Positions 43,585-53,497 of a DNA stretch of 64,000 nt are shown here, piece after piece (the first letter of the stretch is position 1; each line of letters starts with the position of its first letter). Where the stretch lies: the NCBI RefSeq assembly GCF_017742995.1, contig NZ_CP072425.1:3162001-3226000 (forward strand). Reading direction: 5' to 3'. The notes below the pieces were generated by a model. It saw only the letters and a list, made by a program, of their open reading frames with translations, did no database searches and was not told where the DNA came from. Source of the DNA: Pseudoalteromonas viridis (GTDB taxonomy: Bacteria; Pseudomonadota; Gammaproteobacteria; Enterobacterales; Alteromonadaceae). The position numbers and the translations under genes were made by a program.

Positions 43585-44952
43585 ATGTTTAGAAAACCTA
43601 CTATGCTTGCTGCAACAATTATAACTATGATGGCAGCACCGGGTGCATTTGCAAAAATGACCCCAGAAGAAATTGCGCGCTTGGGCACCGACCTGACGCC
43701 AATCGGCGCAGAAAAAGCGGGTAATGCCGATGGCAGTATTCCAGCGTGGACAGGGGGTATCACTAAGCCGCCTGCGGGGTATAAAGTGGGCATGCACCAC
43801 CCAGATCCATACGCCGATGACAAAATTTTGTTCACGATTGATAAAACTAATCTGGACAAGCATAAAGATAAGCTGAGCCCGGGACAGGTTGCCTTGTTCG
43901 AGACTTACCCGGATACGTTTAAGATGCACATCTACCCAACTCGTCGTAGTGCAGCTTTTCCTCAGTTTGTTTACGATGCAACTAAAAAGTATGCTTCAAC
44001 TGCACAGTTAATTGAAGACGGTAACGGCATTAAAGACACCGCTATTGGTATTCCTTTCCCTATTCCTAAAAACGGTTTAGAGGCAATCTGGAACCACCTG
44101 TTGCGTTATCGTGGTTTGTCTATCGCGCGTTTCGGCGGACAGGCAATGCCTACGGCTTCTGGGTCTTACAACATCATCGGATTCGATGAGCAACTGTTAG
44201 TAAAATATTCTGATCCAGACGCGACCCCGGCTGAGCTGAAAGAGTCTAACGTACTGTTCAAGTTCAAGCAGAAGGTAACGGAGCCTGCACGCCTTGCGGG
44301 TACTGCTCTGTTGGTTCACGAAACCATGGACCAGATCCTGACACCTCGTCAGGCATGGACTTACAACACGGGTCAGCGTCGTGTACGTCGTGCACCAAAC
44401 GTGGCTTACGATGCACCAGGAACAGCATCAGACAGCCTGCGTACTACCGATGATTTCGATATGTTTAACGGCTCTCCTAACCGTTACAACTGGACGCTTA
44501 AAGGCAAGCAGGAGCTGTACATCCCTTACAATAGCTACAAGCTGCACAGTGATAAGCTAAAGTATGACGACATTCTGATGGCCGGTCATGTAAACCCTGA
44601 GCATGTTCGTTATGAAAAGCACCGTGTTTGGGTGGTTGAAGCGAATCTGAAAGAGGGCACACGCCACATCTATAAGAAGCGTGTATTCTACATCGACGAA
44701 GACAGCTGGCAGATCCACATTGCTGACTTGTATGATAACCGCGACCAGATGTATCGTGTGGCGATGGCCCATGGCCTGAACTACTATGAAGTACCGACTC
44801 ACTGGAGTACGCTAGACGTGTATCATGATCTGAACTCTCGTCGTTATCTGGCCATTGGTCTGGACAACGAAGAAAGTATGTATGACTTCAGCCAGTCTTT
44901 CCAGGACAATGAGTTTACACAAAGCGCTTTACGCCGCGAGGGTAGACGATAA
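43585..44952 (+). CDS. DUF1329 family periplasmic protein
   Basis: A 455-residue secreted protein with signal peptide (about 1-23, ending PGAFA-KM). The family motif GTDLTPIGAEKAGNADGSIPAWTGG follows near the mature N-terminus (quoted here in two parts: LTPIGAEKAGNADGS, IPAWTGG). DUF1329 has a LolB-like beta fold and is thought to carry or place lipids at the outer membrane. It always appears beside DUF1302 genes. Followed after 111 bases (with two hairpins) by the YCF48-like gene. Confidence 0.9.
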   Translation: MFRKPTMLAATIITMMAAPGAFAKMTPEEIARLGTDLTPIGAEKAGNADGSIPAWTGGITKPPAGYKVGMHHPDPYADDKILFTIDKTNLDKHKDKLSPGQVALFETYPDTFKMHIYPTRRSAAFPQFVYDATKKYASTAQLIEDGNGIKDTAIGIPFPIPKNGLEAIWNHLLRYRGLSIARFGGQAMPTASGSYNIIGFDEQLLVKYSDPDATPAELKESNVLFKFKQKVTEPARLAGTALLVHETMDQILTPRQAWTYNTGQRRVRRAPNVAYDAPGTASDSLRTTDDFDMFNGSPNRYNWTLKGKQELYIPYNSYKLHSDKLKYDDILMAGHVNPEHVRYEKHRVWVVEANLKEGTRHIYKKRVFYIDEDSWQIHIADLYDNRDQMYRVAMAHGLNYYEVPTHWSTLDVYHDLNSRRYLAIGLDNEESMYDFSQSFQDNEFTQSALRREGRR

Positions 44953-44960
44953 GCACAGTG

Positions 44961-45015
44961 GCCGGTTGATTCCGGCACAGCACAACTTCTCAGGGGCTGC
45001 TTTTGTAGCCCCTGA
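44961..45015 (+). other. Two hairpins between the DUF1329 and YCF48-like genes
   Basis: GCCGG/CCGGC (44961-44965, 44972-44976) and TCAGGGGCT/AGCCCCTGA (44990-44998, 45007-45015). The second is a 9-bp stem without a T-run. They may stabilise the upstream message or partly stop transcription, lowering output of the downstream transporter genes relative to the outer-membrane genes. Confidence 0.5.
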
Positions 45016-45063
45016 ACCTGCTCTTCCTATTCTCTCTCACACTAAATTTATCGAGTATTCATC

Positions 45064-46061
45064 ATGATTAAGAAGTTAGTCGCAACCACGATTGCAGTGA
45101 TGGCAATGCAAAGTGATGCAGTAGCCGCAGCTTCTGATGCATTAATGGTGGCACACCCACAGCGTACACTATTGACAGATATCAGTTATACAGGTCAGCA
45201 ACTGGTCGCGGTTGGTAAGCATGGCACCATAGTAACCAGCAAAGATGGTAAAAGCTGGCAGCAAGCCACCGTGCCTGTGCAAAGTTTACTGACCGCAGTG
45301 ACGTTTGCCAGCGAAAAAAAGGCTGGGCATGTGGCCACGACGCAACGATTCTGAACACCGAAGATGGTGGTCAAAGCTGGCAGATCCAGCAACATTTACC
45401 AGAGATTGAAAAACCTTGTCTTGATATTACCTTTGCCGATGAACAAACCGGCTATGCTGTTGGTGCTTACGGAATGATGTATGAAACCACAGACGGCGGA
45501 AAAAAATGGACTAAGCGTTTTATTGATGCCTTTGTCCACCCTGATGACGTCACTTATCTTGCCGAACTCAAAGAAGATGATCCGGCAGCTTATGAAGATG
45601 AAACCGCGTTTATTTTACCTCACTTCAATGCGCTGCTGATTGATGGCTCGCAATATCTGCTGGCCGGTGAAATGGGCTTGTTCGCCATCAGTGATGATGC
45701 AGGAAAGAGCTGGCGCAAGTTACCCGCATTTTATGCCGGTTCTTTGTTCTCCATTAATAAAACAGCAGACGGCAGGGTGGTCGCGGCTGGTCTGCGTGGC
45801 AACGCATTTGTGTCCAACTCGGACTTATCTCAGTTTCAGCGCCTGGCGCTCAATAAAACTGCCACGATTAATCACGTGCTGAGCGTGAATGATCAGCAAT
45901 ACCTGTTTGCAAACAGTGGGGTTATTCATACTCGCAATGATGCTGGCCTGTCCACCAAGCAGCTTAAAAATGGCAAGTCTATTATGGCCGGCGTGTTGTT
46001 TGAAGGAAACTTGGTATTGGCAACGGAGCAAGGGATCCAGATAGAAGAGGCGAAACACTAA
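45064..46061 (+). pseudogene. YCF48/BNR-repeat beta-propeller protein, frame interrupted at an A7 run
   Basis: A secreted protein (signal peptide about 1-24, ending AVAA) with repeats like GKHGTIVTSKDGKSWQQ and GAYGMMYETTDGGKKW, the YCF48-like propeller pattern of photosystem II assembly factor relatives. The frame from 45064 stops at 45354; the rest continues in the -1 frame to 46061. Adding one A to the A7 run at 45314-45320 restores a 332-residue protein with ...EKKGWACGHDATILNTEDGG. The site A AAA AAG (45315-45321) lies in the zero frame as a -1 slippery heptamer. Sequencing error, true mutation and programmed frameshift are all possible. Its stop shares a base with the RND start. Confidence 0.8.
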
Positions 46062-48391
46062 TGCAGTCATTGTTAAACCAACTTGTTTACGTCGTTTTCC
46101 GGCATCGTGTTGCGATGATCTTGTTCTTCATTGTCGCAACGCTGTTTTTAGGCTTTCGTGCTACTCAGATCCAGCTTGATGCCTCTTTCAATAAAAATAT
46201 TCCGCTCAACCATGAGTATATGCAGGTTTACCTGAAGCATGAAAAACAGTTTGGCGGTGCGAACAGTATTCTGATCTCTGTGTGTGATGCCGACGGGGAT
46301 ATTTTTAATCCAGAATTTTTTACTCAGCTGAAAGCCGTTCACGATCAGTTGTATTTTATTCCGGGGGTCAATCGCCCTCTGGTTAACTCGATTTTTGCAC
46401 CCAGCGCACGGTTTGTAGAGGTTGTCGAAGACGGCTTTGCCGGCGGCCCCATTATCCCGGCAAATTTCACGGCTGACGAGGCTGGTCTTGCCGTTGTAAA
46501 ACAAAACATCGAGAAAGCAAAAGTAGTTGGCCGTATGGTGGCCAGTGATTATTCGTGTGCTATGGTCACAGCTCAGCTTATGGAAACGGATCCGCAAACG
46601 CAGGAAAAGCTCGATACACTGGCGTTTGCGAAAAAGCTCGAAAGTGAAATTCGCGCGCCACTGAGCACAGATAAGGTATCTATCCATATCATCGGCTTTG
46701 CCAAAATGGCAGGTGATATTGCCGATGGTGCCAAAGGCGTTGTGCTATTTTTTGCGGTAGCCATTTTATTCACGTTTATCATGGTGTGGTTATTCTGTAA
46801 AAGTTTCAAACTGACACTTTTACCTATCATGTGCTCCCTGATTGCCGTTGTCTGGCAAATGGGCTTGCTCACCGTTTTAGGTTTTGGTTTAGACCCTATG
46901 TCTATCCTGGTACCATTTTTAGTCTTTGCCATTGGTGTGAGCCATGGTGTGCAGATGATCAATGCGATCGGTAAGAAAGTAGCAGAAGGCGTGAGCAGTA
47001 AAGTGGCGGCAGAAGCAAGCTTTAAAGCCCTGTTAATTCCGGGTGGTATTGCGCTGTTATCCGACACCGTAGGCTTCTTGACCTTACTTGCCATTGATAT
47101 CGGTATTATTCGTGAGCTGGCGATCACAGCGAGTTTAGGTGTTGCTGTGATTATTTTCACTAACCTGATCTTATTGCCCGTATTGGCTTCTTACTATAAC
47201 TCCAGCAAAATTCACCGTGTTGACGATGGTAATTCTTTCAGCCATAAGCTGTTTACCACTATGCGGGAAACCTTAGTGAAAACCACGGATAAGCGTGTTG
47301 CCCGGGTTATCCTGCTGGTGAGTGCCGTGTTATTTGGCCTGGGATACTGGCAGTCGCAACATATGCAAATTGGTGATCTGCATGCAGGGGCACCAGCGCT
47401 ACACGAGGACGCCCGCTACAATCAGGATACTTTCCTGATCTCAGACCGCTACGCTATTTCTTCGGATATCCTCAAAGTGTTGGTGGAAGCCTATCCAGCT
47501 GCATGTACAGAGCATGATACGATGGACAGGATCAGCCGCTTCCAGTGGCGCGTCGAGAATTTGCCAGGCGTCCAATCCGCTGTCTCGTTAAGCTCTGTGG
47601 CGCAATCTGTGAACGCGGGATATAACGAAGGTAACCTGAAATGGCAAACCTTGCCGCGTAACAGCGCGTCGCTGGTTCAGGCCACATCTCGAGTGGAGAC
47701 CAGTACGGGTCTGTTAAATGGTGACTGCTCTGTGATGCCGATTATCATCTTTATGGCCGATCACAAGGCGCAAACCATAGATAATGTGGTATCGCAAATT
47801 AAGGCGTTTGCTGAGGAAGAGGGCACAGAGCAAGTGCAGTTTAAACTGGCATCCGGTCCTATTGGCGTGATGGCGGCCACCAACGAATCAGTTTCGGCGG
47901 CGCAGTTGCCGATGATGATCTATGTATATGGTGCTGTGATTGTGTTATGTCTGATTAGCTTCAGAAGTATACGTGCTACCATCGCTGTGGTATTGCCGCT
48001 ATATATCGTCTCAACGCTGGCGCAAGCGCTGATGGTAAAGCTGGAAATTGGTCTGACAGTATCAACTCTGCCGGTGATTGCGCTGGGGGTAGGTATAGGC
48101 GTGGATTACGGCATCTATATTCTGTCTTCGATGATGACGCAACTGAAACAAGGCGTGCCACTTGCTCATGCATATCGAAACGCGTTGGCCGAGCGCGGCA
48201 GTGCGGTGCTGTTTACCGGTATCACTCTGGCCATCGGTGTCAGCACCTGGATTTTCTCTGCACTTAAATTCCAGGTCGATATGGGGATATTATTAACCTT
48301 TATGTTCCTGGTTAATATGCTGGGTGCCGTTTTATTATTACCTGCAATAGGAACCTTAATCTGGACAGACCAGAAAAAAAAGTGTGAATAA
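46061..48391 (+). CDS. RND/MMPL family transporter
   Basis: A 776-residue inner-membrane protein of the MMPL type with about 12 helices in two halves and two periplasmic loops. The helix-4 pattern is AIGVSHGVQ in half 1 and GVGIGVDYGIYIL in half 2, so the proton-relay Asp is in the second half only. Known relatives move lipids or hopanoids (HpnN, MmpL). It ends the DUF1302-DUF1329-YCF48 operon and is translationally coupled to the interrupted YCF48-like gene (TAATG). Export or uptake direction is not known. Confidence 0.9.
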   Translation: MQSLLNQLVYVVFRHRVAMILFFIVATLFLGFRATQIQLDASFNKNIPLNHEYMQVYLKHEKQFGGANSILISVCDADGDIFNPEFFTQLKAVHDQLYFIPGVNRPLVNSIFAPSARFVEVVEDGFAGGPIIPANFTADEAGLAVVKQNIEKAKVVGRMVASDYSCAMVTAQLMETDPQTQEKLDTLAFAKKLESEIRAPLSTDKVSIHIIGFAKMAGDIADGAKGVVLFFAVAILFTFIMVWLFCKSFKLTLLPIMCSLIAVVWQMGLLTVLGFGLDPMSILVPFLVFAIGVSHGVQMINAIGKKVAEGVSSKVAAEASFKALLIPGGIALLSDTVGFLTLLAIDIGIIRELAITASLGVAVIIFTNLILLPVLASYYNSSKIHRVDDGNSFSHKLFTTMRETLVKTTDKRVARVILLVSAVLFGLGYWQSQHMQIGDLHAGAPALHEDARYNQDTFLISDRYAISSDILKVLVEAYPAACTEHDTMDRISRFQWRVENLPGVQSAVSLSSVAQSVNAGYNEGNLKWQTLPRNSASLVQATSRVETSTGLLNGDCSVMPIIIFMADHKAQTIDNVVSQIKAFAEEEGTEQVQFKLASGPIGVMAATNESVSAAQLPMMIYVYGAVIVLCLISFRSIRATIAVVLPLYIVSTLAQALMVKLEIGLTVSTLPVIALGVGIGVDYGIYILSSMMTQLKQGVPLAHAYRNALAERGSAVLFTGITLAIGVSTWIFSALKFQVDMGILLTFMFLVNMLGAVLLLPAIGTLIWTDQKKKCE

Positions 48392-48398
48392 AAGTGCT

Positions 48399-48426
48399 TA
48401 TAAATGGCCGGTTTCGGCCATTTATA
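48399..48426 (+). terminator. Stem-loop terminator after the RND transporter gene
   Basis: A 12-bp perfect stem (48399-48410 with 48415-48426) around GTTT, 7 bases after the stop. The tail is T-rich but mixed (TCTATATTT). Confidence 0.7.
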
Positions 48427-48491
48427 TCTATATTTAGTGAATATCTGACCAACCGGCTGAAAAGGCTATAATGTTTTCGTCGAAAAGGCTT

Positions 48492-48540
48492 TTTATTAGC
48501 GCCAGAAAGGTTAAAATTCACATGACTCCACGCTAATAAA
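48492..48540. repeat. Inverted repeat in the leader of gdhB
   Basis: TTTATTAGCG (48492-48501) and CGCTAATAAA (48531-48540) are a perfect 10-bp inverted repeat with a 29-base loop, ending 54 bases before the gdhB ATG. It may be an operator pair or a leader hairpin. The rest of the 202-bp gap shows nothing clear. Confidence 0.5.
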
Positions 48541-48593
48541 TGGCTGTACAAATAATCTACCGTTCAAAGGTGGTATAGATTAAGGAACACATA

Positions 48594-51500
48594 ATGACAC
48601 AAAATGAAGGTCCAGCATCGGTTATCCTGGATAACGTCACCAAGCTGATCCACAAAAAAGTTCATGCCGAAAACGTGTCGCTCGTTGAAACTTTTGCCAA
48701 AGCCTTGTACAGCAATATGTCTAAAGAGGACTTGGCACATCGTAACGACAGTGACTTATACGGAGCCGCATTGAGTCTTTGGAATTCTCTCGAAAAGAAT
48801 GCCACTGACGATGCGGTTATTCGCGTTTTCAACCCTGAAGTAGCCAAAGATGGCTGGCAATCCTCTCACACGATCGTCGAGATCATCGCCAAAGACATGC
48901 CATTTTTGGTTGACTCGGTACGCATGGCACTGAGCCGCAAAAACATCGTGTCTCACTTACTGCTGCATAGCCCGCTTAAAATTAAGCGCGACAGCAATAA
49001 CAAGATCACTGCACTTTCAAATTTAAAAGCAGAACAAGAATCATCGTCGACCAAGACTGTGTTTTTCATTGAAATTGATCGTCAGACAGATGCTAAAGCA
49101 ATCAAAGCGTTCACCGAAGAACTGGAATCAGTATTGAAAGACGTGTCTGTGGCCGTTGAAGACTGGAAGCCAATCCGCGATAAGCTGGTTGCAGTCAGTA
49201 AAGAGATCCCAACTCGTCATCATGACTGCACACAGGCAGAAGTTAATGAAGCGGTTGAGTTCCTTGAATGGCTATCTTCAGATAACTTTACTTTTATGGG
49301 CTATCGCCAGTACGATTTGGTGCCTGTACAAGGTGATCATGAGCTGCGCGCAGTGCCAGACACTAGCCTGGGTTTGATGAAAAACTCCAGCCACGATGGC
49401 GGTCGTTTGCTTTCTGAGTTGCCAGAAGTGGCCCGAAAAGAAGCACGCAGCAAAAACCTGCTGATTTTAACCAAGACTAACTCACTGTCTCGTGTTCACC
49501 GTCCAGCCTACATTGATTATGTGGGTATTAAACGTTTTGACGAACAGGGCAATGTGATCGGCGAAGATCGCTTCATTGGTTTGTTCTCATCGAGCTTCTA
49601 CAACAATAGTGCGGCAGATGTGCCTGTGCTCAAAAGCAAGATCCAGCGCATTATGGAGCAATGTGATTTTGCAGAAGGGACGCACGCTTATAAAGCCGTG
49701 CTGAACTTGCTCGAAACCTATCCTCGCGATGAGTTAGTTCAGGCGCGTGAAGCCGAGCTACTGGAAGTTGCGACTGGCGTATTGCAAATTCAGGAACGCG
49801 ACATGTGTCGTCTGTTCGTTCGCCGTGATGTATATGGGCGCTTCTTCTCTTGTATGGTATACGTACCACGTGAGCGCTATAACACGGCACTACGTCGTGA
49901 AACTCAAAAACTATTGGCAGATGCATTTAAGTCCAATGAAAAAGTTGAGTTTACGACCTTTTTCTCAGAGTCCACACTGGCGAGAACGCATTACATCGTG
50001 CGTGTGGCAGACAACAGTATTAAGTACAACGTGAAAGACATCGAAAATAACCTGGCAGAAGCCGCACGCACTTGGGAAGACAAACTACAGTCAGCATTGC
50101 TTGGTAGCAATGGTGAAACTCGCGGTAACGAGCTAAACCGCAAGTATGCCAATGCGTTCCCTCATTCATACAAAGACCAGGTTTTGCCTAGTGCTGCTGT
50201 GGTTGACATAGAGAAGCTGGAGCAACTGAGCGACGAGAAAAAGCTGGAAATGCTGTTCTATCGTCCTCAGGAAGAAGCAAACAGCGAAATCGTTCGCCTG
50301 AGCCTGTTCCACAAAGATGTGCCTATCCACCTGTCAGACGTTATGCCGATGTTAGAAAACTTTGGTTTGCGTGTGATTGGTGAAACGCCTTACGCAATCA
50401 AAACCAGCGATGGTCAGGTAAATTGGATCATGGACTTCTCCATGATGATCGACTCCAAAGGCATTGCAGATTTCGATAAAGTCTCTGCACGTTTTCGCGC
50501 CGCATTGACCAATGTCTGGAACAACCGTCTGGAAAGCGATGGCTTTAACCGCATGGTATTGCTGGGTGGCATGACAGGCCGTGAAGCGTCTATTTTGCGT
50601 GCATACGCTAAATATATGCGTCAGATCGGTGTGACATTCTCACAATCTTACATCGAAAACACCTTTGAGCACTATCCGCACATTGCAGCGCAAATTGTAG
50701 AGCTGTTTGTGAAGAAATTCTCTCCTGCGAAGAAAGCGGCACAAAAGACGCTGGACAAGCTGATTGAGAAGATCTACCTGGAACTGGAAAACGTTGCTAA
50801 CCTGGATGACGACCGTATCATTCGCATGTACGTTGATATGATCAATGCCACACTGCGTACTAACTTCTATCAAAAAGAAGCGGACGACAGCAATAAGTCT
50901 TATGTCTCGTTCAAGATCAACCCTCGTGCCATCCCTGACATGCCGCTGCCTTTGCCTGCGTACGAGATCTTTGTCTATTCTCCGCGCGTAGAAGGTGTGC
51001 ATTTACGTGGTGGTAAAGTTGCACGTGGTGGATTGCGTTGGTCTGACCGCCGTGAAGATTTCCGTACTGAGGTTCTGGGCCTTGTTAAGGCACAGCAGGT
51101 TAAGAACACGGTGATTGTACCTGTGGGTTCTAAAGGCGGGTTCGTTTGTAAGCAGCTGCCAAGTGACCGTGAAGCCTTCTTTAAAGAAGGTCAGGAATGC
51201 TACAAGATGTTCATCCGCGGTTTGTTAGATATCACAGACAACATCATCCACGGTGAAATTGTGCCACCAGTTGACGTTGTACGTCATGATGAAGACGACC
51301 CGTATCTGGTTGTTGCTGCCGATAAAGGCACCGCGACTTTCTCGGATATCGCTAACGGCATTGCAGAAGAATACAATTTCTGGCTGGGTGATGCGTTTGC
51401 CTCAGGTGGTTCAATTGGTTACGACCACAAGAAAATGGGTATCACAGCGAAAGGTGCCTGGGAGTCTGTTAAACGTCATTTCCGTGAAATGGACATCGAC

Positions 51501-53432
51501 TGTCAGACCACAGATTTCACCGCGGTAGGTATCGGTGACATGGGTGGTGACGTATTTGGTAATGGTATGTTGCTGTCTAAGCACATTCGCCTGCAGGCAG
51601 CCTTTAACCATATGCACATCTTCATCGACCCGAACCCGGATGCAGCAAGCTCTTATGTAGAGCGTGAACGCTTGTTTAATCTGCCTCGCTCAAGCTGGGA
51701 AGATTACAACAAAGAGCTGATCTCTGAAGGCGGTGGTGTTTTCTCACGTGCGGCTAAGTCAATTAACCTGACGGCTGAAATGAAAAAGATGCTGGGCACC
51801 AAAAAAGCCAGCATGACGCCTAACGAGCTAATCAAAGCCTTGCTTAAAATGCCAGCTGATCTGCTGTGGAACGGTGGTATCGGTACTTATATTAAAGCTA
51901 AGTCGGAATCCAATGCCGATGTAGGCGACCGCGCGAACGACGGTCTGCGTATCGATGGTTCAGAGCTGGGCGCTAAGATCTTTGGTGAAGGTGGTAACCT
52001 GGGTGCAACGCAACTGGGTCGTATCGAGTTTGCCGAGAAAGGCGGACGCATTAACACCGACTTCATTGATAACGTAGGTGGCGTGGCTTGTTCGGATAAC
52101 GAAGTAAACATCAAGATCCTGTTGAACGGTCTGGTAGCAGAAGGCGACCTGACCAAGAAACAGCGTGATGAACTGCTGTATGCCATGACGGACGAAGTGT
52201 CTGAACTGGTACTGGCTGACTGTTACCGTCAGACGCATACCTTGTCTATCACTAAGTCGAAAGGTCCGGCAACACTGAAAGAGAAGATCCGCTTTATCCA
52301 TGCACTGGAGAAAGAGGGCAAACTGGACCGTACTATTGAGTTCTTGCCAACGGATGAAGAGCTGGCTGAGCGCGCTGCGGAAGGGTCTGATCTGACACGT
52401 CCTGAGCTTTCAGTACTGGTTTCTTACTCTAAGATGGTGTTGAAAGAATCGCTGGTTGTTGATGAGATTTCAGAAAACCCGTATTACCGTCAGTTGTTAG
52501 TGAATTCATTCCCTGTGCCACTGCGTGAGCGCTTTAACGCGGCGATGGATAACCACCCACTGCGTAAAGAAATCATCGCGACGAAACTGGCAAACAACAT
52601 AGTGAACGACATGGGTCTGAACTTCATGGTTCGTATGCACGAAGAAACCGGTGCAACGGAAGCCGAGATTGCGCTGTGCTACTCGATTGCCAGCGAAATC
52701 TTTGAAATGAAACAGACCTGGCAGTCAATTGCAGCGCTGGATAACCATATTCCATCAGCGGTTCAGACAGAAATGTTGTATCAGCTACGCCGTACTATAC
52801 GCCGTACAACGCGTTGGTTCCTGCGTCACCGCAACAAGGGTATGACGATTGAGCAGACGATTGCGTTCTTTGCACCGACCTTTGCAGATCTGAGCAAAAA
52901 CCTGAACAGCTACATGGTTGAAGAAGAAAGTGCACGCCTGACAGAAAAAGCCGATGCGCTTGTCGCACAAGGTGTACCAGAGCAAATCGCAATGCGTATT
53001 GTGTCTCTGTCTAGCCTGTTCTCAGTTATGGACCTCGCAGAAGTGGCTGCAAGCTCTGGCCGTGCCATTGATGTGGTGTCTAACACATACTTCAAACTGG
53101 GTGCGAACATGGGACTGCACTGGTTCCTTGACCAGATCACGGCACAGCCTGTTGCCAACCACTGGCAGGCGCTGGCACGTGCCTCTTACCGTGAAGAGCT
53201 GGACTGGCAGCAACGCGCATTGTCTGAAGTTGTTCTGAACAGCTTTGAGGGCGATGATCACGATGTCGATTCACTGATCAATCAGTGGATGGAAAATCAG
53301 TCAACGCTATTGCTACGTTGGCAGCAAATGCTGGCTGAGTTCAAGACATCGCAGAGTCATGACTTTGCCAAGTTCTCAGTGGCATTGCGTGAACTGATGT
53401 TGTTGAGTCACAACTGTGACACTTCCAAATAG
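48594..53432 (+). CDS. gdhB: NAD-specific glutamate dehydrogenase, large (~180 kDa) type
   Basis: A 1612-residue enzyme that oxidises glutamate to 2-oxoglutarate and ammonia with NAD+. Class of the Pseudomonas GdhB and Streptomyces enzymes. The N-terminal ~700 residues are ACT-like regulatory domains; the catalytic core (about 800-1200) has GGKVARGGLRWSDRREDF and PVGSKGGFVCK with the substrate Lys, and the NAD domain has FTAVGIGDMGGDVFGNGML. A C-terminal helical domain (about 1270-1612) completes the family length. AAGGAACAC precedes the ATG. Monocistronic with a strong terminator. Confidence 0.95.
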   Translation: MTQNEGPASVILDNVTKLIHKKVHAENVSLVETFAKALYSNMSKEDLAHRNDSDLYGAALSLWNSLEKNATDDAVIRVFNPEVAKDGWQSSHTIVEIIAKDMPFLVDSVRMALSRKNIVSHLLLHSPLKIKRDSNNKITALSNLKAEQESSSTKTVFFIEIDRQTDAKAIKAFTEELESVLKDVSVAVEDWKPIRDKLVAVSKEIPTRHHDCTQAEVNEAVEFLEWLSSDNFTFMGYRQYDLVPVQGDHELRAVPDTSLGLMKNSSHDGGRLLSELPEVARKEARSKNLLILTKTNSLSRVHRPAYIDYVGIKRFDEQGNVIGEDRFIGLFSSSFYNNSAADVPVLKSKIQRIMEQCDFAEGTHAYKAVLNLLETYPRDELVQAREAELLEVATGVLQIQERDMCRLFVRRDVYGRFFSCMVYVPRERYNTALRRETQKLLADAFKSNEKVEFTTFFSESTLARTHYIVRVADNSIKYNVKDIENNLAEAARTWEDKLQSALLGSNGETRGNELNRKYANAFPHSYKDQVLPSAAVVDIEKLEQLSDEKKLEMLFYRPQEEANSEIVRLSLFHKDVPIHLSDVMPMLENFGLRVIGETPYAIKTSDGQVNWIMDFSMMIDSKGIADFDKVSARFRAALTNVWNNRLESDGFNRMVLLGGMTGREASILRAYAKYMRQIGVTFSQSYIENTFEHYPHIAAQIVELFVKKFSPAKKAAQKTLDKLIEKIYLELENVANLDDDRIIRMYVDMINATLRTNFYQKEADDSNKSYVSFKINPRAIPDMPLPLPAYEIFVYSPRVEGVHLRGGKVARGGLRWSDRREDFRTEVLGLVKAQQVKNTVIVPVGSKGGFVCKQLPSDREAFFKEGQECYKMFIRGLLDITDNIIHGEIVPPVDVVRHDEDDPYLVVAADKGTATFSDIANGIAEEYNFWLGDAFASGGSIGYDHKKMGITAKGAWESVKRHFREMDIDCQTTDFTAVGIGDMGGDVFGNGMLLSKHIRLQAAFNHMHIFIDPNPDAASSYVERERLFNLPRSSWEDYNKELISEGGGVFSRAAKSINLTAEMKKMLGTKKASMTPNELIKALLKMPADLLWNGGIGTYIKAKSESNADVGDRANDGLRIDGSELGAKIFGEGGNLGATQLGRIEFAEKGGRINTDFIDNVGGVACSDNEVNIKILLNGLVAEGDLTKKQRDELLYAMTDEVSELVLADCYRQTHTLSITKSKGPATLKEKIRFIHALEKEGKLDRTIEFLPTDEELAERAAEGSDLTRPELSVLVSYSKMVLKESLVVDEISENPYYRQLLVNSFPVPLRERFNAAMDNHPLRKEIIATKLANNIVNDMGLNFMVRMHEETGATEAEIALCYSIASEIFEMKQTWQSIAALDNHIPSAVQTEMLYQLRRTIRRTTRWFLRHRNKGMTIEQTIAFFAPTFADLSKNLNSYMVEEESARLTEKADALVAQGVPEQIAMRIVSLSSLFSVMDLAEVAASSGRAIDVVSNTYFKLGANMGLHWFLDQITAQPVANHWQALARASYREELDWQQRALSEVVLNSFEGDDHDVDSLINQWMENQSTLLLRWQQMLAEFKTSQSHDFAKFSVALRELMLLSHNCDTSK

Positions 53433-53447
53433 AAAATAACCCGTTAA

Positions 53448-53478
53448 AATACCCCGGCTTTGCTGGGGTATTTTTTTA
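53448..53478 (+). terminator. Rho-independent terminator after gdhB
   Basis: AAATACCCC (53448-53456) pairs with GGGGTATTT (53466-53474), followed by seven T (53472-53478). Repeat copy B begins 20 bases later. Confidence 0.9.
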
Positions 53479-53497
53479 TCTCAGATTTGAAAATTGG

